Shown: one piece after another, positions 23,877 through 31,296 of the stretch
Numbering within the stretch: position 1 is the stretch's first letter
How the letters are laid out: the number at the start of each line of letters is the position of its first letter
Source: Bradyrhizobium sp. SZCCT0148
GTDB taxonomy: Bacteria > Pseudomonadota > Alphaproteobacteria > Rhizobiales > Xanthobacteraceae
Assembly (NCBI RefSeq): GCF_018129985.1
Contig: NZ_JAFCKT010000026.1
Location: 1 to 34,427, forward strand
Length of the DNA: 34,427 nucleotides
Direction of reading: 5' to 3'
Notes under the pieces: model-generated
Told to the model about the DNA's origin: nothing
Database searches by the model: none
The model's input: only the letters and a program-made list of their open reading frames with translations
Made by a program: the position numbers and the translations under genes

Positions 23877-25055
23877 ATGTCTACCAGCTCATCTGTGGTC
23901 TTGATTGTCGAAGACGAACTGATTTTGCGGATGCGCGCCGTGGATATCGTTGAGGACGCAGGGTTCGTCGCGCTCGAAGCCGTTGACGCTGACCAGGCCA
24001 TGTTGCTGTTGGAGACGCGGACCGACATTGAGCTGCTGCTTACAGACATACAGATGCCAGGCACCATGGACGGCATAAAGCTGGCGTTTGCGGTGCATGA
24101 GCGATGGCCCTCGATCAAGATCATCCTGGTATCGGGCCAGAGCAGACTGGCCAACAGCAAAAAACCGACAGACAGTAGATTCATCGGCAAGCCGCTCGAC
24201 GTGAAGACCATGATCCACGCGCTACAGGACATGATGGGAAAGGGCTCGCTCGAGATCGTTCCGCCGCAAATAAGGGATTTGACTCCGGTTGTTTCAAAAT
24301 TGATTTCAGCGCGACCAGGGCAACAGGATGCCATGCAGTCAGCTCTCACCGCAGAGAACGACAGCCTTCGACTGCTGCTTGATCAGGCAAGCATCAACGC
24401 TGAGAAGCTCCTGATCCAAGTCGGACTTCAAGAGCAAGAACGTGCAACCGGCGACCAATTGCAGAAATTGATCGTGGAGGAACTGCATCACCGTATTAAG
24501 AATACTTTAGCAACCGTCGGCGCTATCGCTTCACAAAGCCTTCGGACAGCAGAGTCGATAGAGCATGGGCAGCGAGCTATCGAGGGTCGTCTCATCGCAT
24601 TGGGTCGCGCCCATGATCTCCTCATAAAGTCACGCTGGGCGAGCGCAAGCTTGTCTGACACCATTAGTGCGGCGATACAGCCATTTGACAGCGACACCCC
24701 CGGTCGGGTGACAATGGTGGGCCCGGATATCAGCATCACCTCCGGGGCGGTCATCGCAATCTCGATGACGTTGAATGAGCTTTGTACCAATGCAACTAAA
24801 TACGGCGCACTGTCGGTGGCTTCTGGTCGCATACGGGTCTCGTGGCAGAAGGACGACATTGGCAAGCGACTTGACCTCATATGGAGTGAACAGCACGGGC
24901 CAACAGTCGCAACGCCAACGCGTCGCAGCTTTGGAACACGGCTCATGAGTTCACTAGGGCAGCAACTACGAGGGGAAGTTCAGCTCAATTACGACGTAAC
25001 CGGATTTACATATCGCCTGAGCGCGCCGCTTGCTGCGCTTACTTCACCCGCTTAG
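23877..25055 (+). CDS. Receiver-HWE histidine kinase hybrid
   Basis: This is a 392-residue cytoplasmic signalling protein. Residues 6-120 form a receiver with D57 (LTDIQMPG) and K105 (IGKPLD). A helical linker (about 150-195) leads to an HWE/HisKA_2 kinase: phosphoacceptor H205 in EELHHRIKNTLATVGAIA, N306 in LNELCTNATKYG, and the W-x-E motif WSE at 337-339. No membrane helices are visible. Such kinases often feed general stress (PhyR/EcfG) or light-type pathways, but no PhyR-like partner is encoded in this window. It follows the single receiver by 165 bases and they may form one pathway. The ribosome site before the ATG is weak. Confidence 0.88.
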   Translation: MSTSSSVVLIVEDELILRMRAVDIVEDAGFVALEAVDADQAMLLLETRTDIELLLTDIQMPGTMDGIKLAFAVHERWPSIKIILVSGQSRLANSKKPTDSRFIGKPLDVKTMIHALQDMMGKGSLEIVPPQIRDLTPVVSKLISARPGQQDAMQSALTAENDSLRLLLDQASINAEKLLIQVGLQEQERATGDQLQKLIVEELHHRIKNTLATVGAIASQSLRTAESIEHGQRAIEGRLIALGRAHDLLIKSRWASASLSDTISAAIQPFDSDTPGRVTMVGPDISITSGAVIAISMTLNELCTNATKYGALSVASGRIRVSWQKDDIGKRLDLIWSEQHGPTVATPTRRSFGTRLMSSLGQQLRGEVQLNYDVTGFTYRLSAPLAALTSPA

Positions 25056-25564
25056 CTAAGGAGAAAGGCTCGGAGCATTCCGGGGCTGGCGTCCGTATTT
25101 GAGCTCGGGACCTTTGAGACCCCGAGGGAGGTCGAGCAAGCTGACGTGGTCTGCCTGCTTATTCTGCGTAGCGCAACTTTTGCGAGCGCTCCGGTCGTCA
25201 GCAACTTAAAGTCCGACGCCTCCAGAAGCGCATTACAGTCGGCGACCGTCGCCCCGCCAAGGCGAGGCCGAAGCTGCTGCGGCTCGGATGGTCGACGGGC
25301 CAAGAGGGCCCTTGCGCCGGTCCAGTGGCACAACGGGGCTCCCTACCTCAACCGGCAGATGGCGAAGGATGCGCTATCCCTTCACCGAAAACAGCAAGTT
25401 CCCGCCGGGAAGTCTCTGCCCGTGCGGATCATGAGAACTGACCGCCGCCTTATAAGGCACGCCAGATCTGCGACGATTTTTTCTCCGGTGAGCAGAATTG
25501 ACCATCTCTGCGGTGCTGGAGATGAAAGACTGCAGCGTGCCGCTTTCCCAAATGGAGAAGCACG
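25056..25564. other. Region without a supportable gene
   Basis: About 500 bases follow the kinase with only open frames of unlikely composition (Ser/Arg-rich with many short overlapping alternatives). I see no recognisable domain, RNA or repeat. The last 20 bases hold the ribosome site (GGAGAAG) of the following small gene. It may be decayed sequence within the accessory segment. Confidence 0.5.
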
Positions 25565-25894
25565 ATGCAGCGACGCCGCTTTAAACAGCAATTAACGCTT
25601 CAGGATAGACTCTTTGCATGGTCTGATGAGGTCCACAGGCAGGCCAGCAAGCTGCGCCCCGGCCCGGAGCGCGAAGCCCTTGTCAGGAAGGCTCGGCAAG
25701 CGGATATTGCAATGCAGTGCTCCGACTGGGCTGGATCGACCAAATCTTCAGATACCAGAGTGACAGTACGACATCAGGCCGCGGCGCCGCACGGTCTTCA
25801 CCGAGTGGCCGAGACGTCGTCAAGCGCGGAATCTTCCGGTCGGCAAGACCAGAAACAACCTTCGTCAGGTCGCGACGCTCCTCGAGGGACTTAA
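25565..25894 (+). CDS. Small conserved hypothetical protein
   Basis: This is a 109-residue protein whose first 50 residues (MQRRRFKQQLTLQDRLF, then PGPEREALVRKARQADIA) match, from memory, a widespread short Bradyrhizobium protein of about 60 residues with a basic start and an amphipathic helix. The usual ending (a short W-containing tail and PPK-like end) is replaced here by some 55 Ser/Gln-rich residues, so the gene may carry a frameshift near the end of the helical part. The ribosome site GGAGAAG lies 4 bases before the ATG. Its function is unknown. Confidence 0.62.
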   Translation: MQRRRFKQQLTLQDRLFAWSDEVHRQASKLRPGPEREALVRKARQADIAMQCSDWAGSTKSSDTRVTVRHQAAAPHGLHRVAETSSSAESSGRQDQKQPSSGRDAPRGT

Positions 25895-26030
25895 CACTCG
25901 AGGTAACTCCTCGATCGAGACTATGCGGCGACCGGGCCACCCCATCGAAATGAGGAATGCAGTATGCCGACATGCGATCGTTCTACATGAGGCATGTCGC
26001 TGACCGGCTCTGGCTGAATACGACCCCTTG

Positions 26031-26288
26031 ATGAGTAGGCTCATGTCGTCCCGACGACTTAAAGGTGCTAATGACGAAACCCGATACTCGTGGAGTCAGC
26101 TTGTTCAGCTTCGCAAGCAAATGCTGCGGTTCGCCAGATCGATTCCGCCCGGCGCTGATCGGAACGAGCGGCGGCAGATCGCCCGGTCCTTGCATAATCT
26201 ACTTCACAATAGTGACCGTCATTCCGTAAGACTTAACATACGACTGGTCGCTTCGACTGACTTGGACACGCGGGTCGACACTCTGTAG
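26031..26288 (+). CDS. Small basic hypothetical protein
   Basis: An 85-residue frame encodes a helical, arginine-rich protein. The central part YSWSQLVQLRKQMLRFARSIPPGADRNERRQIARSLHNLL has the same PPG-x-x-R-x-x-x-x-x-R pattern as the small protein at 25565-25894, which suggests distant relationship. I recall similar proteins in Bradyrhizobium that end with a short conserved tail. Here the last 20 residues look different. The start could be 26031 or 26043, as no good ribosome site decides it. Its function is unknown. Confidence 0.5.
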   Translation: MSRLMSSRRLKGANDETRYSWSQLVQLRKQMLRFARSIPPGADRNERRQIARSLHNLLHNSDRHSVRLNIRLVASTDLDTRVDTL

Positions 26289-26575
26289 GGGCGCGTCCCT
26301 GAGACAGTCTTTCCTCGAATAACCTTGCCGACAGCGACCGCGTATGACCAAGCGGCGCTCTGCAATTTCAGACATCCGTCGGACGGCTTTGCACCCGTCG
26401 TCACCCGATGCGCCTCGGATCAGGTGAAAGCGCCGCTCCATCGGCGCGCTGCCCGGGAACGAACAGCCCCGTGAGGGGCTTGGTCCAGCGCTTTGGCGCG
26501 CCCAGGTGGATCCCATCCGGGGTCTAAACTGGAACCGCTTTTGCGCGTTATTGGGTGAAGCACAGGATAGAATTC
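26289..26575. other. Short intergenic stretch
   Basis: This stretch of about 290 bases has no supportable gene. It contains ACAGGATAG just ahead of the ATG of the next fragment. A GGAAC at about 26530 followed by CGTT resembles general-stress (EcfG) promoter parts, but the spacing is 10 bases instead of 16-17, so I do not call it. Confidence 0.4.
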
Positions 26576-26830
26576 ATGGATCGTAAGCTTCGCCGGGACG
26601 ATATCGAGGCCAAACGCCCTGATGGCTTAGCGAGCGTGATTCTGGGCAAGCTTCAGCTCTTTACCGAAAGCACAGTCACGGCGGTTCTGCCTTTGCCCGT
26701 CCATCCGACATTTCGTAATCTGGGGCGGCCGCTTTGCCTGAGGACGATCGTTTTCGCGGCGAACATGGTGGGTGCCTTCTTCGTCGCCTTGCTGATGGCA
26801 AACGTTCCTGCACATCACGCGGACCGATAG
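26576..26830 (+). pseudogene. Fragment of a formate/nitrite transporter-family gene
   Basis: The stretch VILGKLQLFTESTVTAVLPL, followed by HPTFRNLGRPLCLRTIVFAANMVGAFFVALLMA, corresponds to the middle of FNT-type channels as found in rhizobia, where (LG)RQQLFTENTVTAVLP and a following membrane helix are conserved. A full protein has about 280-320 residues and six membrane helices. Only about 65 homologous residues and roughly one and a half helices remain. The N-terminal 20 residues (MDRKLRRDDIEAK) do not match and no further FNT sequence follows before the stop. It has an ATG and AGGA upstream, so a short product could still be made, but it cannot be a channel. Confidence 0.68.
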
Positions 26831-26839
26831 AAAGTATTC

Positions 26840-27976
26840 ATGCGCTTATCCCATTTCATTCGCGAGCATCACGCACCCATCATTGCCGAATGGGAAACAT
26901 TCGCCGAGACGCTCGCGCCAGCCTCAGAAGCGAGCAGTCCGCTTTCGCTTCGCAATCACATCCAATATATCCTGCAATTCGTTGCTGATGATATTGACAG
27001 TCCCCAGACAGACGCCGAGCAGGTCACCAAATCGCATGGTGAAAAGGCCAAAACGTCGCCCGACAGCGTCGCCGAGGTTCACGCCGCATTACGACAAGCC
27101 GGCGGCTTTAACATGGATCAAATGGTTTCCGAATATCGCGCATTGCGTGCGAGCGTCGTAAAATTGTGGAGGGCACAGGCAACAGAGACAGCGGAACAAG
27201 ACATCACCGATTTGACCCGGTTCAACGAGGCCATCGACCAAGAACTGACGGAATCAATCAGTTACTACTCTTCGAAAGTCGAGCGTTCCCGCAACCTCTT
27301 TCTTGGCATCATTGGTCACGATCTTCGCAATCCGATAGGTGCCATGACTATGGCAGCAGAATTGATCGGGCGGATTGGCTCACTCAGCGAGCGTCAGGGG
27401 ATGTTAGTATCCCAGATTTCCTTGAGCGCAACCCGTGCAACAGAGATATTGGATCAACTGCTCGACGTCACACGCGTTCGACTGGGATCTGGTTTGCGAG
27501 TGATCAGGGAGCAAATGGACATGTCTTTTGTTGCAAGGCGGCTGGTTGACGAAATGCGCGCTGCGCATCCGGAGCGCACGTTTACCGTTGACGTATCAGG
27601 CAATACTGAAGGGATATGGGACAGGCCCAGAATTGGTCAGGTCTTCTCAAATTTGCTTGGCAACGCTGTGCAGTACGGGTTTAAGGACCTTCCCATCGGG
27701 GTGTCCGTAAAGGGTGAAGACGCTCATGTTGCCGTCTCGGTGCACAATGAAGGGGTTCCGATTCCCCCTAGCGCGATAGCTGGAATTTTCGACGCACTGG
27801 TGCGAAGCGGTGACGGGGACAACACACACCTCTCGTCGAACAATTTAGGGCTCGGACTATATATCACAAAAGAGATCGTTAGCGCTCATGGGGGAACGAT
27901 TAAAGTTAAGTCGTCAGAGCAGTTCGGTACAACCTTTATTGCGAGCTTTCCCCGCGCGCAAGCGTCGATCGTGTGA
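26840..27976 (+). CDS. Orphan sensor histidine kinase with RsbRD-like N-terminus
   Basis: This is a 378-residue soluble kinase. Residues 1-140 are helical (LSHFIREHHAPIIAEWETFAE, GFNMDQMVSEYRALRASVVKLW) and resemble the RsbRD-type N-terminal sensor found in other soil-bacterial kinases. The dimerisation helix carries H160 in GIIGHDLRNPIGAMTMAAE. The ATPase domain has N275 (NLLGNAVQYG), VHNEGVPIPP and NLGLGLYITKEIVSAHGGTI. No membrane helices are present, so it senses an internal signal or a partner protein. There is no adjacent response regulator. The nearest are the receiver proteins at 23.3-25.0 kb. It starts 9 bases after the transporter fragment. Confidence 0.9.
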   Translation: MRLSHFIREHHAPIIAEWETFAETLAPASEASSPLSLRNHIQYILQFVADDIDSPQTDAEQVTKSHGEKAKTSPDSVAEVHAALRQAGGFNMDQMVSEYRALRASVVKLWRAQATETAEQDITDLTRFNEAIDQELTESISYYSSKVERSRNLFLGIIGHDLRNPIGAMTMAAELIGRIGSLSERQGMLVSQISLSATRATEILDQLLDVTRVRLGSGLRVIREQMDMSFVARRLVDEMRAAHPERTFTVDVSGNTEGIWDRPRIGQVFSNLLGNAVQYGFKDLPIGVSVKGEDAHVAVSVHNEGVPIPPSAIAGIFDALVRSGDGDNTHLSSNNLGLGLYITKEIVSAHGGTIKVKSSEQFGTTFIASFPRAQASIV

Positions 27977-28078
27977 GTTTGCCATTAGCGCTTTGCCCAG
28001 CCCGCCCCTGTTCTGGGGTCGTTTCGTCTGTCATCGCTTCCGGAAAATGGCTACGATAGGCCGCCCTTACTAGGACCC

Positions 28079-28765
28079 ATGCCCGACATGCCGGACAAAA
28101 GCATTGATATCTTCGATCCCAAGGAATTTCTTGCCAAGGTCGGCGAAGGAAAAGCCATACTTGAATTTCGTAAGGGTGAGATCGTCTTCATGCAAGGAGA
28201 TGCGGCCGACACAATTTTTTATATTCAAAAGGGGCGCGTCAAAGTCGTTGTCGTTTCTGAGCAAGGAAAGGAAGCGATAGTCGGCATCGTAGGACCCGGC
28301 CAGTTTTTTGGGGAGGGTTGCATGAACGGCCATTCGCTGCGCATCGCGACGACGACTGCGATGGAAGAGTGTCTGATCACTTCGATTACGAAGGCATCCA
28401 TGCTGGCGGCTCTTCACAAAGAGCCAAAGTTTTCTGAGTTGTTCATCGCCTATTTGCTGACCCGCAATAGCCGCATCGAAGAGGATTTGATTGATCAGCT
28501 TTTCAACTCCAGCGAAAAACGCTTGGCGCGGCTTCTGCTGCTCCTAGCGAATTTTGGCAAGGAAGGAAGCCCTCAACCGATAACTCCGAATATCAGCCAA
28601 GAGACTTTGGCTGAAATGATTGGCACTACTCGGTCGCGCGTCAGCTTCTTCATGAACAAGTTTCGTAAGCTCGGCTTCATCAGCTACAACGGAAAAATTG
28701 AGGTCAATAGCTCTTTGTTGACCGCAATCTTGTACGACAAACCCGAGATAAAGCGCGAACTTTGA
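28079..28765 (+). CDS. Crp/Fnr-family transcriptional regulator (third, distinct type)
   Basis: This is a 228-residue regulator with a cyclic-nucleotide-binding-like domain (about 25-130, FRKGEIVFMQGDAADTIFYIQKGRVKV and GPGQFFGEGCMNG) and a C-terminal helix-turn-helix (about 165-215) whose recognition helix reads TTRSRVSFFMNKFRKLGFI. It differs clearly from the paralogous pair at 20.6 and 22.4 kb and belongs to the common rhizobial type with TRSRV(S/N)FFMNKFRKLGFI. The barrel keeps the general form but the cAMP-contact residues are not evident, so the ligand is unknown. The ATG at 28079 has AGGA three bases upstream. A second ATG at 28088 is possible. Confidence 0.9.
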   Translation: MPDMPDKSIDIFDPKEFLAKVGEGKAILEFRKGEIVFMQGDAADTIFYIQKGRVKVVVVSEQGKEAIVGIVGPGQFFGEGCMNGHSLRIATTTAMEECLITSITKASMLAALHKEPKFSELFIAYLLTRNSRIEEDLIDQLFNSSEKRLARLLLLLANFGKEGSPQPITPNISQETLAEMIGTTRSRVSFFMNKFRKLGFISYNGKIEVNSSLLTAILYDKPEIKREL

Positions 28766-28870
28766 CTGGCAGATGGCGGCCTTACCGTCAGCAGTTTTGC
28801 GTTCTCGGTCTCGCGGGGCGATATACTGTGTCTGACCTGCCACTGAGTATTCATCCGGTGGCGGTTAGAG

Positions 28871-29047
28871 TCTCCACTTTTCGGGACGCATTCCCTTCGC
28901 CGGACCAAGGCAACCTTGATCTATCGACGAACCAACAATCTGCGAGCCCTACAGCTTCTTCTTGGGCATACGAAGATCGAGAGCACCGCGCGATATCTCG
29001 GCATCGAGGTCGACGACAGGCTCGCGATAGCAGAACAGGTCGACGTC
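28871..29047 (+). pseudogene. C-terminal remnant of a tyrosine recombinase
   Basis: This frame carries the end of a phage-type integrase. GTHSLRRTKATLIYRRTNNL holds the H-x-x-R catalytic box, LLLGHTKIESTARYLGIEVDD holds the second histidine region and the nucleophile Tyr (ARYLGI), and LAIAEQVDV closes it. Everything before the H-x-x-R box is gone; a stop lies in frame at 28844-28846. It strongly resembles the rhizobial integrases that carry the ATLIYRRT signature. It is a dead scar of a mobile element or island and lies next to small orphan genes. The frame continues past 29047 but no longer looks like the family. Confidence 0.78.
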
Positions 29048-29232
29048 CGACTCTGGGGGGCAGAGCAGACACGTTCTGCGCTGGCCCTCTCAGACGGCTC
29101 AGGGCCACAAACGGACACTTTGCGAACAATCTCCCCGTTCGTGTTTGCTTGTAGGCGTTGGACCATCAAAGAGAGGTCAACCCCATACTTAGTCGGACTG
29201 ATTGAGGTGGCGTGTTCTGTTAGAATCAGCCG

Positions 29233-29388
29233 ATGTCATCACCCGGAAATTGCAAGGAAAAGCCTCAGCCGAGGTGCTCTCGGTGTGGTTCCTTTCTTGA
29301 TCTCGTCCAGCAAATGCTTGATCCTGCGACTGGCCGTAGCGTGCGCTTGTTCCTGTGCAAATGTGGGGAGCGTGTTTGGGACGACTAG
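29233..29388 (+). CDS. Zinc-ribbon micro-protein, 51 residues
   Basis: A short gene (ATG 29233, TAG 29386-29388) encodes 51 residues with CSRCG near the middle and CKCGERVWDD at the end, giving two C-x-x-C or C-x-C pairs for one zinc. Another small zinc-ribbon gene lies at 30164-30340. Many Bradyrhizobium genomes hold such micro-proteins with no assigned role. The ribosome site is weak, so expression is uncertain. The cysteine pattern and clean stop support it. Confidence 0.55.
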   Translation: MSSPGNCKEKPQPRCSRCGSFLDLVQQMLDPATGRSVRLFLCKCGERVWDD

Positions 29389-29484
29389 GCAATCGGGTCC
29401 CTCAGTAGCGGTGGTTCGCTTCTCTATAGGACTTTGGAACAAAGCTTCGAGAGCGCCACCGTTCACTCCTCAGGTGCAAGTCGG

Positions 29485-29583
29485 CTACCTGATCAGCTGT
29501 ATGGCCACGTGGACGATGTATCCGGCTGCAAATGTGATCCAGATGAACACTCCAATGAGCACCCAGTCCGTTTTATTCTTCAT
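29485..29583 (-). CDS. Single-helix membrane micro-protein, 32 residues
   Basis: A 33-codon frame reads MKNKTDWVLIGVFIWITF then AAGYIVHVAIQLIR and a TAG. A polar start, one hydrophobic segment of about 22 residues and a basic end fit an inner-membrane peptide. An AAAGG lies about 11 bases before the ATG, a weak ribosome site. I do not know a family name. The composition is unlike random sequence in this GC-rich DNA, which is why I list it. Confidence 0.5.
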   Translation of the reverse strand: MKNKTDWVLIGVFIWITFAAGYIVHVAIQLIR

Positions 29584-29806
29584 TGCTGGATCGCCTTTCG
29601 TTGGGCAATCAAAACTGCGTCGATTCAAGTCTCCGCTCTTTCTCAGCCAAACGGACCTTTGGGGTTCCGTCTATTCCACTTAAGCAGAGAGCCCTTTAAT
29701 TAGGGCGGCTCCCTGAGTAGGCAGCTCGTCCGCTGACCTTAAGGGTGTGGGGCCAATCTCAGTGGCAGCGACGGCCTGTGCGTTCACCGAACTCTGGGCG
29801 CGAAAT
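29584..29806. other. Short intergenic stretch
   Basis: About 220 bases without a gene. A small inverted repeat GCCCT-ttaatt-AGGGC occurs near 29690-29705. No clear promoter or terminator can be called. Confidence 0.35.
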
Positions 29807-30019
29807 TCAATGAGCCTTGTTGCCCGCAGGGATCGTTACGATCTCTTTAAGATCCTCATCCCGGATCGTGACAGTGCGGCCGGTCTTGGCCGCAATCAAC
29901 CTCGCCAATTCGATCGCGTGTGTTTCACTCAACGGATCGTCCGCGCAGTCGAGATAGTACCCGTCGAATTGTTCTGAGCGATCGAACGATAAGGTCTCGT
30001 CGTGAAGACGCTTCGCCAT
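29807..30019 (-). CDS. Small conserved-looking hypothetical protein
   Basis: A 70-residue acidic protein has a good ribosome site (GGGAG about six bases before the ATG at 30019). The sequence has a mixed alpha/beta look: MAKRLHDETLSFDRSEQFD, DDPLSETHAIELARLIAAKTG and a C-terminal TVTIRDEDLKEIVTIP. No known domain is evident. It stands alone between other micro-genes of the accessory segment. Confidence 0.6.
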   Translation of the reverse strand: MAKRLHDETLSFDRSEQFDGYYLDCADDPLSETHAIELARLIAAKTGRTVTIRDEDLKEIVTIPAGNKAH

Positions 30020-30163
30020 ATGAGGCTCCCACTAAAGCAGGGGAGCGCTGAAGCGTCTCTCAGCCATCGACGCCTGCAATAGGCCTTGGTCGACGGTGCC
30101 CAATTAACGCAGCCGGCCAAACCAGGTTCAAACGTTTTGTGCGGTTCCAGCCAGCCCTCAAAG

Positions 30164-30340
30164 TCACGTCGGTTGGCGCAATTCTTCGCTATTCGCCCAT
30201 GCTTGATAGTCTGGCACCTGCAATGGGTCGATTTCGTCGCACTTGATACAACGAAATTTGCGACCGCCTGTCTTAACGATCACGAAGTGCATCGGTTTGC
30301 CGCATTGAGGGCAGATCGGACGAGGGGAGTTTTCGGACAT
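30164..30340 (-). CDS. Zinc-ribbon small protein, 58 residues
   Basis: The start is the ATG at 30340, giving a 58-residue protein with CPQCGKPMHFV and CIKCDEIDPLQ, two C-x-x-C pairs for a zinc ribbon, joined by IVKTGGRKFR. An upstream in-frame start would add 15 residues that look like untranslated leader. I recognise this as a very common small Bradyrhizobium protein (RPxCPxCGKPM, then KTGGRKFRCxxCD), with no assigned function. The ribosome site is weak. Confidence 0.68.
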   Translation of the reverse strand: MSENSPRPICPQCGKPMHFVIVKTGGRKFRCIKCDEIDPLQVPDYQAWANSEELRQPT

Positions 30341-30598
30341 GGGACTCACGCTGACTGAGGGCGCGAGTCTTCCGCTCACAGTCATCGGACAAGTTGGTGA
30401 GCCGATGATGAAGCCAAGCTAGACAACGATGATGACGGCTGCATCAGAAAAGAGCGGCGCTACGTATTGGTACGGAGCTGCCCGATCGCTTCAATGGCTT
30501 CCGACTACCTTCAGTCTTGCCCGATTTCAAATTACGTCAGTTTCGCTGCCTCAAAGACCATCACTCCCCATGCAGCAGGCCTTTCGGAAATAAAGGAA

Positions 30599-30628
30599 GC
30601 CCCGGCGTCGCTTGCATCGCACCGGGGC
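30599..30628 (-). terminator. GC-rich hairpin with T-rich tail on the minus strand
   Basis: GCCCCGG (30599-30605) pairs with CCGGGGC (30622-30628) around a 16-base loop. Read on the minus strand it is followed by TTCCTTTATTT. It resembles an intrinsic terminator, although no clear gene precedes it on that strand except the distant NRAMP-related gene. Confidence 0.45.
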
Positions 30629-30967
30629 CCCCATTCCAGCTCTGGCGATCCCACGCGCGGCGTAGGGATCGACGCTTAGACAAGCCGGGGAAATGAGCGT
30701 CAACGATTCGCTTAGACCGGGGCGAAGAGGATGTTCAACAAATGAACTGGCGGAGGGAGAGAAACTGAGTTCGAACATTCTCAATCGATCAAACGTGATC
30801 GTATGGAAAAAATCATTAGTCTGCAATAACTTAAGTCTTGGCGGCGAGAGACACTAACCGCCAAACGCGGGTAGGCCGAGGGTCCATCGGCGCGAATTAC
30901 GCGCGTCGATTCCGTGTTCGTCCGCCTCTGGCGCTGAGCCGACGCGCGGCGCCCCGATGGTCAGCTT

Positions 30968-31189
30968 TTTGACCCGTAGCATCTCGACCCAGAGCGCGGC
31001 GATGTCGGCTTCCGAGATATCACCCGACCAAGGGCATGCTGGCTGCCGAGGGCAGCCTTTGACCCGAAGCCGACCATAAACTATTGTTTTTTGGCCCATC
31101 TGCGAAGTAGCGCCGAGTCTGGCGAATGTTCGCTCATCGCGACGGAGCAGACCGCATTTGCTCAACGTGAGTTCTCGCGTTTTGACCCG
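30968..31189. repeat. Three copies of TTTGACCCG with a tight hairpin
   Basis: TTTGACCCG occurs at 30968-30976, 31058-31066 and 31181-31189, each followed by TAGC or AAGC. The middle copy directly follows the perfect hairpin GGCTGCC-gag-GGCAGCC (31041-31057). Read on the other strand the units are CGGGTCAAA, which I recall as part of dispersed non-coding repeats in rhizobial genomes. A 132-codon minus-strand frame spans them but looks spurious. Confidence 0.5.
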
Positions 31190-31296
31190 TAGCGGACGTT
31201 TTAAGAAGCAGGAGAGGCAGCGTTGCGATGTGGCTCCCGCGCCGTCGAGCAATCTCCATCACCCTTAGCGCTGCTATGCGTGGCCGAGCTGATCAC

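Larger units (their letters stand above)
30341..31296. other. Long stretch without a convincing gene
   Basis: Almost 1 kb separates the zinc-ribbon gene and the NRAMP-related gene. Open frames exist (for example 30429-30593 on the plus strand and 30854-31252 on the minus strand), but they have unlikely composition and lie across repeats. The stretch holds a GC-rich hairpin at 30599-30628, three TTTGACCCG repeats between 30968 and 31189, and a tight hairpin at 31041-31057. I regard it as repeat-bearing intergenic DNA. Confidence 0.5.

Noticed and set aside
25146..25595. A 149-codon plus-strand frame and a 93-codon minus-strand frame after the HWE kinase
   Set aside because: Both are low-quality in composition, have no recognisable domain and overlap each other; the first also overlaps a better-supported small gene.
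26526..26548. A possible EcfG (general stress) promoter, GGAAC then CGTT
   Set aside because: The spacing is 10 bases while the known form has 16-17; similar chance pairs with 9-10 base spacing occur elsewhere in this segment.
29047..29683. Extension of the integrase frame to a 255-residue protein
   Set aside because: Only the first 44 codons look like a recombinase; the rest overlaps the micro-genes and has no family resemblance.
30120..30150. A tRNA-like GGTTCAAAC word
   Set aside because: No matching acceptor stem, anticodon arm or T-arm pairing could be found around it.
30429..30593. A 54-codon plus-strand frame
   Set aside because: It has no ribosome site and no recognisable family, and ends at the hairpin. 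It could be a micro-gene but I cannot support it.
30551..30826. A 91-codon minus-strand frame
   Set aside because: It crosses the GC-rich hairpin at 30599-30628 and has unlikely composition; I treat it as a spurious frame over the terminator-like repeat.
30854..31252. A 132-codon minus-strand frame
   Set aside because: It runs through the TTTGACCCG repeats and the GGCTGCC hairpin; cysteine- and arginine-rich composition fits translation of a repeat, not a protein.
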